The notes under the pieces: model-generated | Seen by the model: only the letters and a program-made list of their open reading frames with translations | Database searches by the model: none | Told to the model about the DNA's origin: nothing | Position numbers and translations under genes: made by a program | Shown: positions 47,601 to 62,600 of the stretch, one piece after another | Layout: each line of letters starts with the position of its first letter | Position numbering within the stretch: the stretch's first letter is position 1 | Origin: Anagrus nilaparvatae | Lineage: Eukaryota > Arthropoda > Insecta > Hymenoptera > Mymaridae | Direction of reading: 5' to 3' | Assembly (NCBI GenBank): GCA_022575985.1 | Contig: JAKSXM010000132.1 | Span: forward strand, 13,888,001-13,952,000 | DNA: 64,000 nt

Positions 47601-50600
47601 TTTGTATTTTAGCTTTTGGTTGAAAATTAAACCAGTTTTGGTTGAAAATTCAACCAATTGCTTGAATATTCAACCAAAGCAGCTCTACCGTGTATTACTT
47701 CTCATAATTTGGAAATTAGAAGACTAAAATGAAAAAAGGTGCAGAATAAATGTTTTGTAACATAAATTTTTTTGGAAAAATTTAAAGAAATTTCATCGAG
47801 AAATTTCGGATTTAGCAGTTTTTGGACCATACATGCTGCTATATAATAATTGTTGAAAATTCTTAAATCTCATAAAATTTTATAGAAATCTTAGTCTTAG
47901 TATTGTCAGCTGTGAGGTTTAGATTTATTTAAGTACTTTAAAATCATGAGAAAACTTACTTAATTATTAAAAGAAAATTAATTTTAAACTTTTTTTTATT
48001 TTTGATTTTTTTATTTCAGCCCTTGGCGGCACATCATATTTTCCAGCTATTCATCACAATAATGTAACAGTACATATACAGTATTGAAACTAGAGAGTTC
48101 AATGAGAAATTTGAGCTATGACAGATCATTTCGCCCCAAAAACTATGTTATGCAAAGGGAGGTAGCCGATTCATAAATAGAAATCGCAAAATTAGACATA
48201 AGCTCTTATAATATTTAACCGAATCTATCAAAACCTCTGAAAATGTATTTTATTTTAAATTATTTGACCGATTTTATAATTGTTTAAGAATTTCTTTGAT
48301 TCCTCATATTCTGGCATGTCTATGTGCTTCGAAAATTTAGATTTTCAATAATTATTTATTCCAGAAAACTGATATTAAGAATAGTATGAAAAAATGAATA
48401 AAAACCATATTCAGTCATAAAAAAAAAATTCTAAGCCGAAATAAAACAGTAAAATAAAAAATCCTTACAAAAAACAACAGCTAAAAATTCTTTTGTCTCA
48501 ATGTATTTGAAGAGAGTATCCCTGTCGATATCTTCTATACTTGCATCATTTTTTTGCATCTTCATCCAATCCAAAACATCTGCTTCGTCGAGAAGATTAC
48601 CTGAGATTTAGAAAGATAAAATCCATAGCTAAATTTTTATTAATTTTGTTGTTGTTTTTCTAAAATTAAATTAAGTACACAAAAATTTTCATATCTTACT
48701 ATATAATTTTTAAAAATTCTGAAATGGCCATATTGAACAATTTTTTCTTCATCACAGATTATCTTCTCTACGATATCTATTTTATGTTTACTGCTTTAAG
48801 TAAGAAATTAATTTTTAATGTAAAATAAATAACACTTTATTTATTAGGAAAATTTTTTTTATTTATTAATGCATCAAAGTATTTGTTTACAGTGTATTTT
48901 TTTTTTTTAATTTACATACAAGAATTTAATGTAATAAAATTAAAATTCTTTGTGTATATTTTTTATTGCATTATGTATTACTATAAAGTGAATCACATTA
49001 CATTATTTAAAATTAGTTTTATTAATTAAATATATTTCAACAAGTAAAAATAATTATTTTATAGATTTTTTTTTTTAAAGAAAAAAAAATTTGTTAAATA
49101 TTGTTAAAAATTAATTGCTGAAATTTATTTTTCATTTTTTATTTCTAGATGCATGACTTTATTTTACATGTATTTTTGGATTTACAATTAAAATAATTTT
49201 TTATATAAAATTAGTAAAAAGATAATTATCTTTTTAACAAATATTATTTAGTGTGTTTCTTTGTGGATTAATTTTTAAATAATTTTTTTTTCTGCTATTT
49301 TCATATTATTTGCTTTTGATAACCGTCTATTAGACTGTCAGATAAAAAAATGTTTTTTTTTTTTATTTATTTTTCTGAGTTTTGAAAGTTTCTTTTTGTC
49401 AAAAAATACGATCCTAAAATTACAGATTTTACATATACTGTATCGAAAAGTATCAAAAATTCAAAAAACTAAAAATAAACATAAATTAAACTCAAAAAAC
49501 TCATTAAAATATTTTATAATTTAAAGGTCTTACTTATGATCAAAAAGATTTTGAAAAAATTAATCAAAGTGAGAAAATAATTCATTTTATGCAAGATTTT
49601 GTAAAAGTTGAGAAATTATTTGAATGGATCAATTCATTAGTCAAGAAGCCGTATATGTTAGATGTATGCAGTTTTTTCCTTAAGTTTGTGCAAGGCTATT
49701 TATATGTGCCAGGTAAGTTTTGCATTAGGCTTTATCAAATTTTTAGGTCCTGGCCTAAAAAACTTAGCCCTAATAACGAAAAACCAATTTTTTTTCGATA
49801 AATTTTGATGGTTATTTTAACACGATTCATGAGAAATTTTTCTAATTTTCCTCAAAATGGTATGCAAAATGTTTTTGAGGTCACTAAATAAAAATTTTTT
49901 GGTCGGGACCCCAAAAACTTTTTCTTAACACCAATCATGGGCATCTATTGTCACATTTTTTGCGCTTTTCGATGACCTAAAAAACAAATTACCTATAATT
50001 TTGAGGACAATTAGAAAAGTTTAATATATGAAAGATAGCAAAATATCCTTCAAAATTGATTGAAAAAACAATATTTCGTTATTAGGGCTAAGTTTTTAGT
50101 GTCGAGTCCTAAAAATTTAAAATCAGCATATTGAAAAATTTACTAGGTACATATAAATAGCCTTGCACACATTTTAGGAAAAAGTACATACATTTAACAT
50201 ATTCGGCTTCTGGACTATTGTAATAAAAAATTATTATTTAAATTTAAATTCGTTTTTCTTTAGATTATCCTTAGTTTTAGTTTTTTGAAGTAGTGATTTG
50301 GCGAAACTTTATTTAAACGCCATAAACTTAAAAGAACTTTTGTACGAGCTGAAAATTTTTTTTCGAGTTCTTATTTTTGTAGCAAAACGAAACTTATTAA
50401 TGTAGGCCTGAACTCTCATTTCGAAGTCATATTTTTTTGATGATAGGCTAATAAAAATTTCAACGAATATTTACATTTTTTAAAATGCTAAATACAAATA
50501 TGAAATCTGTTTTTAACCAAAACAGTCCAGTTGTCCAAACAGGAATTTTAAGGTTATTTTTTGCGGGTTTTTAAAAATTTTTATGTTTTTTGAGCCCCTT

Positions 50601-53600
50601 AATTGAAATAAGGTATCTATTTTTAACCCAGAAAGACTCAGTGGCACATAAAAAAAAATTCCAAGCTATTTTATTTTGTTTTCTTAGGCATTTTTTTTTT
50701 CTGAGAACCAGAGAATTTTAAATAAAAACAGCTATCATATTCAATTCAGGCATCCAAAAAAACATAAGTATGAAATGTGAAAAAAACCGCAAAACATTAC
50801 CTCAAAATTCCTATTGAGGGCAACTGGTCCATTTTGGGCGCAAATGGATTTCATATTCATATTCAGTATTCCTAAAAATGTAAATACTCAATGTAAAATT
50901 TTCTGAATCTAACAGCAAAAATAATGAACTGCGAAGTAATGATTCAGATATAAAACTTTTAAATTTTCTTTTAAATTATAGTGTTCATTAAATTCAATTG
51001 TCGCTAATAAAAGGTTTAATATTTAAAAGAAATTGAAATTGCATAAATTTTTTCTACATATATAATCTTAATTAATGAAAGATTAAAAAAATAATCTTAT
51101 TTTAAAATTATCTTTTATGTTATTTCCGATCTTGTTTATTACCGAAAATTCCATATTTTCTTAGTACAATTAAAATGAAAATCTATTTTTGGTTTTATAA
51201 TAGCAAAGAAAAACAAAAAAAAAATCTACAATTAAAAATTTATTTAATTAATCACAATTATACACAACATACATTTTTATACTATTATCATATCTCATAA
51301 AAATTAAGTTTACAATATTTAAATTATTAAGGAACCTATAAAGCTTAACTCTATAAATAAATCAATTAAGAGAAATTTTATAAGCTTTTTTAATGAATAT
51401 GATCAATTTAGAGGAAGTTATACTAATTAATTGAGTTATAAAAACTTTTTTAGTACAGAGAGATTTTTATAGAACGCCATCGTCCGGATGCTATATGGGA
51501 TAGGGGTAGAGGGCCTAAATCCCATATGAAAGTATTCAATATCATAATAGAAATTAAAGTTTTATTAATTATATTGTTGATCTTAATTACACTGAAAAAA
51601 AAATCCATTGTAAAAAATCCATTTGTCGCACGTAGAATTATCCCGTTGCGGATAAGGGAATTCCGCTTCTGGCTAGCAAAATTTTTTATTTATCAATATA
51701 ATAGTGCACTGTAAATAAATGTAGAGTAAAAATTACTTTTAAAGATAGTAAAAATATTTGAAATGACGATACCTAACTTTAACTGTAACATTTACTAGTT
51801 CTAGTTTAAAAATTACTATTAATCAGAGTAAAAATCGCTCCAAAGAATAGTATAAATTAGTGAAAATTCTCATAGAGTTCACTTCAAATATTTTTACTTT
51901 TTATCACTAAGGGTAATTTCTACACTTCATTTATTCTATTAATCACTAGCATTTACCAAAAATCTTTTAAGAATACAAAAATAATTAGCTAATATAACCA
52001 ATGAAATGGTTTATTATGCATTTATTCAGTTCGTGACAAACCGCTAAAAGCGCCATGAATGGCAATTTTTTTAACTTCAATGCAAATAAAATTTTAATGG
52101 AAAAGATTTAATTTTTTAAATTATTTTGGATAAAAATTAAATAAGAAATTAAAAAGTTTTTTTTTTTAAATCTAAAATACCTAATATGAAATATAAATTA
52201 AAAAAGAAAAATTTAAAGGTAATTTTAAAAACAGGAAAAATCATAAAAATTTAAGATTTTGTCAGGTAAAATGTGCACATACCTACTTTTATAGTAAGTA
52301 AATATAAATAAACAATAATAAAATCAAATAATTATTTTTTGCACTCAAATTTAAAAACAATCACTTTCGACGCTTTCATCGATTGATCGCGGACCAAATA
52401 GTTACTTAGAATCAATTAAATAATATTTACGCACTCAATGTTATTTTCAGAAATACCGGGCGCCATTTACTGGTCATAATTGTCGTTGTCCATCCGGGGC
52501 AGTTTTTCGAATCCCGAAAATTAAGTATACAAACTTAACAAAAGTAGAAGGATTGTAAGACAGATAAATCAAAATTCCTAAAAATCAGTGAATATTTGAT
52601 AAAATATCAGAAGTTATTATTTGTAAAAAGCAAAAAATTACCATGAAATATAAGGTTTCATAAAAAAAATTTCGGAATTTATTCTATTCTTTATTTTGAT
52701 GCATTTTGATTTTATGAATTCGGAAATGAATTTTTCTACGATATTCATTTATGGATCTGTTTTCGAAAAACCTAGATTTCAAGGTTCTGAGAAATTACCC
52801 GGATGGACAACGACAGTTATGACCATTGAATGGCGGCCGAAATACCGACTAAGATTTTAAAATCTCTATGCAAAAAAGATTATATTCTGATTAAAATTTT
52901 TTTTATTTTTATAAGCTGTAACAAAAATCTCTTTTTCTACAGTAAAGTGATCATTGTCTTCACTTTTAATAAAAAAAACCTTAATATGTTGAAAAATGGA
53001 AAAATATATATGAATTTTGATTTCACTGTCTTCTGCACCGTTTTTACGTGAATGCAACTGCATTGAAACCCAAATCTTATATTTTTTCCACTTGTTTAAA
53101 AAATAGCTACTTTATTACTTAGTATTTCTTCCTCTAAATAGAAAAAAAACAGGGTTTTGCAAAACGAAATGCACAGTTACAGTTGAGCGTATTATACAAA
53201 AAAAAAAAATTACTGGAAAGTTAAATATGTGATATAATTATATTTAAATAATAATAATTTAATTATTTTAAGCCATGTTTTTTGGCTTTTATATTTACTA
53301 ATTGTAATAAATTTGTAAGTTTATTAAAAATAATTTATGAAAAATGAAAAACAAAAAATTCTTAAAAATTAAATTTTGATTATTTTGAAAACTTTTTTAT
53401 CTTGAATTGTGAATTACTGTGCAGTAAATAAAAAATAAATTGAATTTATTACAAAGAACTGAAATTTTTAAAATCCAACGTTATTGATTGATACATACAG
53501 AACAAAATTGAATATAAAATTGATTTAATTTTACTGCATAATTTAATTCAACATTTAATCAACCCAAAACGTTATATATATATTAAAGCCCTTTCTAGAC

Positions 53601-56600
53601 CTAATTAATTTTTTTTAATCTTGTGTTCTTTGACTATACTCTTTGGTATAGTAAAAGCACATAGAATTAAAAAAAATTTATTAGGTCTAGAAAGGGCTTT
53701 AGAACAATAAGTTGGGTTCTGATTCGATAGATTTCCATCACAATTTATTGTTGCAATCAAAAATGGAATTTTAAGTTCCTTTAAAGTTGATGCATTTTTA
53801 TAAGAAAAAGACAAATAAACTTAATAGATTTACAACCTTAAAATTACAAGTACGTGGCAGCAGGTTTATTATTATTTTTTGTGTCATACGCTGTAAGCTA
53901 TTTATAGTCTAATTTTTATTTAATACTTCTTATTGATAAAATTATTTTATTATTACTATAATTAAATTTAAACTTATGAGCGTCCTGGATGAATACTTAT
54001 GTAATTTAGCATAAAATATTCATCCATAACGTTTCTTAACTTAGTATTATACAAATATTTCTGTTTAAAATTTGTTAATATTTAAGTTGAACCATTATTA
54101 AATAAATTTTTAAATATCTAAAATTGAAACTTCTATTTTAAAAATTAAAAGACTATTTTCAATTTCTTTAGGCTGTATTTAATGCTGAGGTGGTATAACA
54201 GACTGATAATTTTGATGCTTTGTCTGATAAGGTAAAGAATTTCTCAAATTTCACATAAATTATCATCGAAGACGAATTTGAGAATGATAAGCTGCTGGTT
54301 TTCTACCAGTATTTTAATTATCTAAACTTGGTTTGTACATTCAGAAAAAGTGCTTCTAAATATTTCTAGTGTATCTTTTTACTGTGCCCTAAACAGTTTT
54401 GTATGCTTTAAATAAACCAAATCTGTTTGAAAATAGCCTTAAGACCTCTTCATATTTAAAGGCTCTTAATATAGAAAAATTAAAAAAAAAAAATTTAATA
54501 ATGATTCAGCTGATAAATATTATTAATGTTTATAATTGTTAAAATTTTCTCTATTATATATAATAATTTTAAATTAAATCCTCATTATTAATAAAATATC
54601 AAACTTAAAAAACAAAAATTTAATAATTAGTAAGAATTTTTATTTTTTATTTTTTGAAGTTAAAATTTTTTTTGGTTTTTTTGTTAGTTAATACCAGTAA
54701 TTACTGTGAAATTCAATCAATAATTATAAATTTAATTATTATTTTTATTATTATTTTTATTTTTTAATTAAGTAATTATTAATTGCAGCAAAAAAATTTT
54801 ATGATTAATAAAAAATTTATCTTTTTTTAGGTTTTTAATACTTAAAAGTAATTTATTTATAAGAGGATATAATATATTTTAAGCATGTGATACTTTTTTA
54901 CAACAAAATATGATAAACTGTATTTTATATAAAAAAAAGAAGCGAAAAGCAAAAAGAGAATTTGAGAAAGTAAAATTCAAAAAAAAATTTTTTTAAATAT
55001 GTTTTAATCTGCATTTTTAGGTTATGTTTGATTTTAATCTATATTTTACTTTCAAAAATTTACTTTTGTCTATGATTAATACAGGAATTATAAGAATATT
55101 AAAAATATTCTAAAAAACCATTTTTTTTGGCATGTTTTCACATCCTTTATTGTTTAAACGCGCTATTTTTTCAGTCATTTCCCAGATTTTTGGTTTTTAT
55201 GAAATTCCGGGATACAAAAATTTATCCTGTAAGTAGGAACAGAGTATTTTATAATTATTACGCGCGTGTACACAACCTAAAAATTTTTTACAAGATTTTA
55301 TCAACAATAATTAACAAAAAATTTAACAGTTTTTAAAAATAAAATTTTTTTCTCATTTAAACTGTCTAAATTTGTATTAATTATTGTACTTTTTACAAAG
55401 TTAACAAAAAATCTTATAGATTTCTGTAAAATTATGTACAATATTTTGTAAATAAGAAATTATTTTTAGTCTTGTATTCATCAACTCCATGAAATTTTTA
55501 AATCCGTTGAAATAAAAATTTAGACACTGCTTTTCATCAGGATACATCATTGGTTTAACAAAAAATTTTTAGATCTTCATGAAGTTTGACAATCCGGCAA
55601 CAGCTGTAAAAGCCGAGATAAATCTATCTATCCTGATGTATTTTATTCAGAAAAAAAAAACAAAATTTCTTTTTTTTAAACTAACAAAGCAAGTCATTTG
55701 TCTTTATTAATTGTCGTTGTCAGGCCAGCAAAAAATTTTTTTTTTTTAATTTTAAATCAAGCATCTATCAAGCAACGGTCATCAAAAAATTAATAAAACC
55801 GTTTTTCTATTGCAGTCCTTCATTCTTCTGTAAATATTTATAATAACCTTATAAATATTACAAATTAATTATTTTTATACTGTCATTTTATTTGATAATA
55901 AACTCATGTAATAAAAACAAAATTTGCCAAATTTTGGACGAAAAAATTGGTTAAAAGATAATATTTAATTTAAGATTACATGAGTTTATTTTAATTAACG
56001 GTTTTTAATTATATCTGTCAAAAAAATTTCAACTATTTTTGCTCTGTATTAATGCTTTTTATCAAAAATCAGAAAATTCTTTGTTTATTCATCATAGTTA
56101 CCGCTTCCAAAAAATCCTTTTTTAGGTTTTTCTTTAGTTCTCGATGTCTCCTTTGTTATCGTTGTTATAGTTTTTTGACTTTCTTTAGCAGAAAGTTTAT
56201 TGATTGGTTTAAGAGCTGGTACTGACGAAGATGACAACGAAGATGATGTTTTATGTCCATTTTTTGCTTCATCTTTGTTATTTTTGTTATTCTTATTATT
56301 TCCTAATGACGATGATGATTTTGATTCCTGAACGTGTTGAATTTTTGGTTTCTTAACTGGACTAGCTTTTGCCACCTTTGTACCATGAGTTATCTTCGAG
56401 GGGCAGCACTGGAAAGGCTGATATGAGGGTAATGTGGGTTTCGCGCTTTTAGCTCCCATTCCAATGTAGAAACAGCCGTCGCCTGTAGTAAGCAAATATA
56501 TCGATATCAGACATAATATAATATTTTGTTATTTCGTGTGATTATGATATAATGAAAAAAAAAAATAATTTATTTTCTTAAATTATGAATAAATAATTAT

Positions 56601-59600
56601 TTTTATTAATTTTTTTGTTTTTTTAATTATTATAATCATGCAATGATAAAAAATACATTCAGCACATAAAAATTTTGATTATAAAATTTAATTTTCAACA
56701 AAAGATACAATCAATTTTTAGATTAAAAAAATAATAATAAAAATAGTTAGTTAGAAAAAATTCTTGCAATTTCTAGAGAAGAAAAAATAAAAAGAAAAAA
56801 AAATGATAAACGAGCAGCAAAAGCTCATTAACGTGCAAAATTATGATTTAAATGCATATAAAAAATTATTGCATTTTTATGTTCATTTCCATCAACAAGT
56901 CGATGAATTTTTCCAAGAATATTCTTTTTTAAAAAATTTCTAATGTAACTAAAAAAAAGATAAAAAAAAATTAAATGAATGAATAATTGTTAAATTTAAA
57001 TGATAACTGGATCATTTAATGAATAATATCACGAATGCTCACTACAGGCAACAGGCTGTAACAATACAAGAAAAATAAAATAATTTATAATAATAATTCT
57101 TGTAATATCCACCGTCTTGTTTAAGAAAGATTTATTTACCCCCTTAGTTTCTAAATTCATACTAGTGTAGGAAAAAGTAATTTACACATGCATGTTTCAT
57201 TATTAATTTACATTTAAATTTGGGACGTAATTTGTAACAATTTCCTTTCGTGCATGTAATTTAAGATTTTCGAAAAATATCATGATTTAGCGCTATATAG
57301 GCATATTCTAAAGAAATTTTCAAAAACAAGATTCTACATTTACTTTTAAATGTAAATAGATTTTCAAAGGCCTAAACAAAATTTGACACACAACATTGAT
57401 ACACGTATTTAACCCAATTCATTAGGCTTTTTTATTTAATGCTTGTAATTTTTCTCTAAATACAAGATAAAAATGCGTAAAAATGTTAAAAAATCTTGCA
57501 TCTTAATCTCCAAAAAACCTTATTTCGGTCTCACGTTAGCCTTGTTTTTTTCTGTAGATATTGATGTAGCTCTTTTACCTTGGGATACGTATTGCTTTAT
57601 TGCTTTATTCGTCGACTCATCAGAATCTTCATCATCGTCATCCTCGTCGTCGTCGTCTTCGTCGCTATTATCGTCGTCATCATCATCATCTTCTTCTTTG
57701 CTATCGTTATCGTCATCATCGTCGTCTTCATCATCATCATCATCGTCTTCATCGTCATCATCATCTTCATTGCTATCGCTATCATCGTCGTCATCTTCAT
57801 CATCATCGTCATCGTCATCGTCATCTTTTTTACTTTTATGACTTTTTACATTCACTTGTTTCTTAATTACTGGTTTCTTGATTGGTTGCTTATTATTAAC
57901 TTTACGTTTAATGATAGGATGAACTTTTTTAACACGTTTATCATCATCGTCATCGTCGTCATCATCGTCATCCTCATCACTATCATTACCTGCGTATGAA
58001 CAGCACGAATGTTCAATTGAAATTATCGCGCGTTTAATTTTTAATCTTATATTTTTGCTTTCTATCTCAATCGCTTATCATTGTGTGGTTTTTTTATATT
58101 CAAATTGGTTAAAAATTTAAATTTATTGTTTCTTTATGTTATTAAATTTTTAAAAAATTATTATTGTTATTGTAAGATTTATTAAGCTTGAAAATAAAGA
58201 ACAAGTAAATTAAAGTAATTAACAAATTTTTTTCTCAAAATTTGGTAAAAATAACATTACGTTAATTTAGGAATATAAGTTTGAAAAATTTAGTCATTTA
58301 GTTAGATTAACTCAATTTGTAAGCATCTTTTTAGAAAAAGGTAGTGAATTTAAAAAATTTCTTTCAAGTAAATATCTCTTCAAATATATTTTCTTATGTA
58401 CTTGAGTATATAATGATTGATTTTCTTCAATTTTTCTGTCAAGAAAATTCTTCTCTTACAAGCAAGAGAAACTTTTTTTCTTATAAAGACTCGAAATGTA
58501 AAGAAAATTGAGAATAACATTTTTTTACTATCTTTTGAAAAAAATTTTCATGAATCTGCAAGAAAAATTAAATTTTATAACTTAAGAACTAAGTCTTAGT
58601 AACTTCACTACCTTTTTTAAATATATACAAACAAATTCTGATTAATGTTCTTGATTGCCAATATTTACATAGCAAATATCAATTTGTAAGTTATTGATTG
58701 TGTTATAAATTAATGTAAGCAAAAGCCACATAATTTAAAATATTTAATAAATTTTTGTAATAAATTTAAAATAAAGTTATAGAGAAAATTTTAATTTTGT
58801 AAATTAAGATATTTGACGCCAACTGGGTCCAAGTTGGAGAAAATTGGTTAATTTTTTCCGAAAGTAAAACTAATATTAAGCCTTATACATTTATAAAATA
58901 TGCTCTTTTTTTAAACCAATTTATAAGTTCAAATTTCGATTTTTTGTAGTCATTTTCGCTTTTTTATTTTGAAAAAGTTTAAAATTTTCTAATATTTGTT
59001 ACCACATGTTTATTTACGCAAAAAATTGATTTAAATTGATTTGGACTAAGAATCTACTTAGGTAATTTTCCCTTCTAATTGGGCTTTAAATAAATGTTTT
59101 ATAATATAATTTTCACTAAGCAAAATAATTTCTGTCTAAAAAAAGCTAACTACAATTTTCCAGATAAATGAAGTTAATTTCTAAAATACAATATTTAAAA
59201 TTTTTTGAATCTTTCGCTATATCACATCCCCAAGAAAAATAAAACTACAATGTAACTTCAGAATTAGATTCAGTGAAATATTTCCGCTAGCGGCAAGCGG
59301 AATATTTTTTCAGTGTAATATAGAATATTAAAATGGAGGACTTCATTTATAAAAACCTTCATGCCGATGATATCAAGGCTCTGCGCTTTTATTTCTTATA
59401 CTATAGTATAAGCAATTGAAGTGTCAAGCCTCGACTCAAAGACTTCAAGTCTGAGCTCTCGTTAAGTCTATAAAATTAAAAAATTAGGCATGGTCTTTGA
59501 AAATTTTTTTCCGTCATATATACCAAACGACTTACTTAGAGTATATATTTTTTTGTGTACGTTGCTTTTCCGCGCGAGCTCTGGAAACAGCGTAATATTT

Positions 59601-62600
59601 TTTATTTATAAAATTTCCAAAAATAAATTTTATTAGAAAACTTTAATTTATAACTTTGGAGTTTATAATTTTGCTATTTTTACGCAATACCTTCAATGAA
59701 AAACAAAATTACCATACTTCAAAATTTCCTGAAGAATCTGAATCTGAACTCAGATTTTAATTTGGGTACGTCACTTGGCGAAAAACTTCAAAATTCTAAA
59801 AAGGTATATTTTAGAAATGATTATTTGCTCATCTAAAACATTAATATTAACTTATTCCATGGAAATTATTTTTTGGATAGAAATAGATTATAGAAAAACA
59901 ACCAATTAAAGCCCAATAAAAGGAGAACGCATAAATTATGAGAGATTTTAGCTTCATTTTCCAAAGAAAAAATTGTAAATAATGATTTTCTTTCATATCA
60001 AATCAACTGTTGCACCTCGGAGTCAATTTATACAAAAAAAAATCCTATTTATACCGTATATTTCTTTACCTTTTTCCGCAAAATAAGTATTCGGCAACAA
60101 TTATAAAAATTTTTGAACTGATTTAAAGAGCCGAAACATAAAAATGACTATCAAAAATCGAGAATAGAAACTAGTAATCTTAAAATTTGTGGTAGGCCTT
60201 ATTATTTGTTTATACTTTCGAAAAAATTGTTTTGGAACAATTTTCGCACTTTCAAACCTATTTGATATATATTGGAATACAATAACTCATAAATATTTAT
60301 ATAAACAAATATATAAAATCTATAAAATTCACAAAAAAATATAAATTTTTATTAATAAAGGTGTAAATTTTATGGATACGTAAATAAGAATAAAAAATTA
60401 AAAGTATTTAAAAATGCATCTAGTAAAAATAAATTTCTTGCAAAAAAAATATATGAATGAATATTAATTCAGCATTAATTAAGTTTTTTCTTTGTGTAGA
60501 ATTTAATTTAATTATCTAATAATATTATCAATAAATATTTTTATAATAACTGAAAACACAAAGGTATTTTATGCACCTTTTGCAAGATAAGCTCTTTCAA
60601 TTACATTCAAGTTAGTAAATTTTATTTGTACTTGTACACTGAAAAAAATTTCCACTTGCTGCTAGCAAATACTTTTCTATTGCCACAATCGAATATCCAG
60701 TTGCTGCACCGTAATTCCGTTTGAGGCAAGTGGAAAAATTTGTCAATGTAAAATTAACGTTTCCTAAAATTAGAATCATCGTAGGGCCATATGATAAGCT
60801 TAATATTCTTAGAATTAACAAAAATGTTAATATCTTTTCAGCAATGACATTTTGATATTGATCTGATCTAATGATCTTTTTCCATTATCATTTTCCTATT
60901 TAATAAAAAAAGTATAAATAAATAAACCAAATTTGAGTGAAATCTTAAGAGTGCCTATTAAAAAAGGTGTAAATACCTAGTGTTATAAAATTTTTTAATA
61001 TAAATAATTTACCGAAGGAGGTGGTAATGTAATTGGTGTTATTAAAATAGTGTGTGTTCTATAATCATAATTTGACGGTATTGTTACGATTGAGATTAGA
61101 GTCACAACGAAAAGTACACCAGTTATTATAATCATCATTTTAATAATCTCCTTACTTTTTTGTTCAATTAGCCATTCCAGAACCTTTTCTTCCTTCTTAA
61201 GATTCCCTATAAAAATGTATTTGAAGAAAAAATAAGGATGGGTGTTTTTATTTTAATTTAAATTCTCTTTGTAATTTAAAATATTTGGGCTATACGATCC
61301 ACAATATTATTTATAAAAAATATTTCAAAATAAAATTAAGTTAAGTAAAATAATAAATTTGATCCAGGAACTTGGGGTTAAAAGAAATTTTTTTTCTATT
61401 TTTATGTTTGCCTTTTTAATTATGGGACCAAGTTTACAGTGTTAAGCAAGTTACCATCGGACTGTATTTTTATTACCTCAAATTTGTGCTTAAGACACAA
61501 TGGATGATAATTATGAGATTAGCTTTATAGTAAGTAACAATTAATCAAGTATCTTTCAATATGATAAAGCTAAATGCATGTTACAAACGGAATAAGAGTA
61601 TTATTTTAGTTTAATTATATTGTCAAGTTACTCTGGTTGAATTTTGCATAAATTAGTAATATTCAAGCATATTCAAACAATTTGCTTAAAAACTGAAGAT
61701 AACTGCTTGAAAATTACTCATTCAAAAAAAAATAAAGTAGAGCAACCTGACCGTGTCCTATGAAAAACTCATAATAAAATTTTTTTACAAGGATAGGTAA
61801 CTCGCCTAACACCATAGAAAAAGGACAATATTGTAGAAACAATGTGAAAAATAACAATAATTTTGCTTCGGAAATAAAAGTAAAATATTAAGAATGAAAT
61901 ACGAGTCAAGTAAAACATAAAGTTGAGAAATCTAAAAAATTAATTTTGAAAAATAAAATGGAACTCAGAAGCTTATCACAAAATTAATGGTCGTTTTTCA
62001 CATTGTTTTTTAGTTATAAAATTTTAATTAAAATTTAATAATTTGAAAATTTTTGTTGTAAGCTCAATATAAGGTTATTATTAAATATTTCGATTAAAAT
62101 TAAAAATATGAAAATTAATAAAATAATCAAATAAAATTTCTTACCGTCATACATAATTGGAACACCAGTTTCATAATAAACAAGTGCTGGGAATGAAAAA
62201 ATACCAATTTCTGCTGCTAGTTTAGCATCTTTTGATTTAACAAATTGAATACCATGCTTGTCTGTATCATCATCAATTGTTTCAAGTTCTTCTAAAATTT
62301 CTTTACATGAGTCGCAGTCATCATCATCTATTAAAAAAATAAAAGAAATTTATTTATTTATGAAAAGTAGTAAAATTTTGAAAATTATGAAACAAATATT
62401 TATTTTATTGTGAAATTATAAAATATTTTAAGTTTTCAATTTCATTAAATTGGAAAAATTTATTTGTAAATAATTATAATGAAGATTAAATTTTGACTTT
62501 AGATTTAAATAAAATAAAATCAAAAACTAAATAGTATTTAATTTGTAGCAAAATTTCTAATGCAGGTCAATAAATATTTACTTTTGACGAAAGGATAAAA

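Noticed and set aside
49589..49801. 70-residue frame followed by a donor-like GTAAGT, looking like an exon
   Set aside because: It covers the left arm of an inverted repeat whose copy lies at 50060-50213; no partner exon was found.
54174..54230. Plus-strand interval between TTTCTTTAG and AAG|GTAAAG
   Set aside because: Contains stops in the likely frames and has no neighbouring exons.
57473..57999. Ser-rich, Ile/Val-rich and His/Arg-rich frames over the GAT/GAC array
   Set aside because: Shadows of the Asp-rich minus-strand exon. Only the minus frame has a good acceptor, a coding-like linker and a matching phase.
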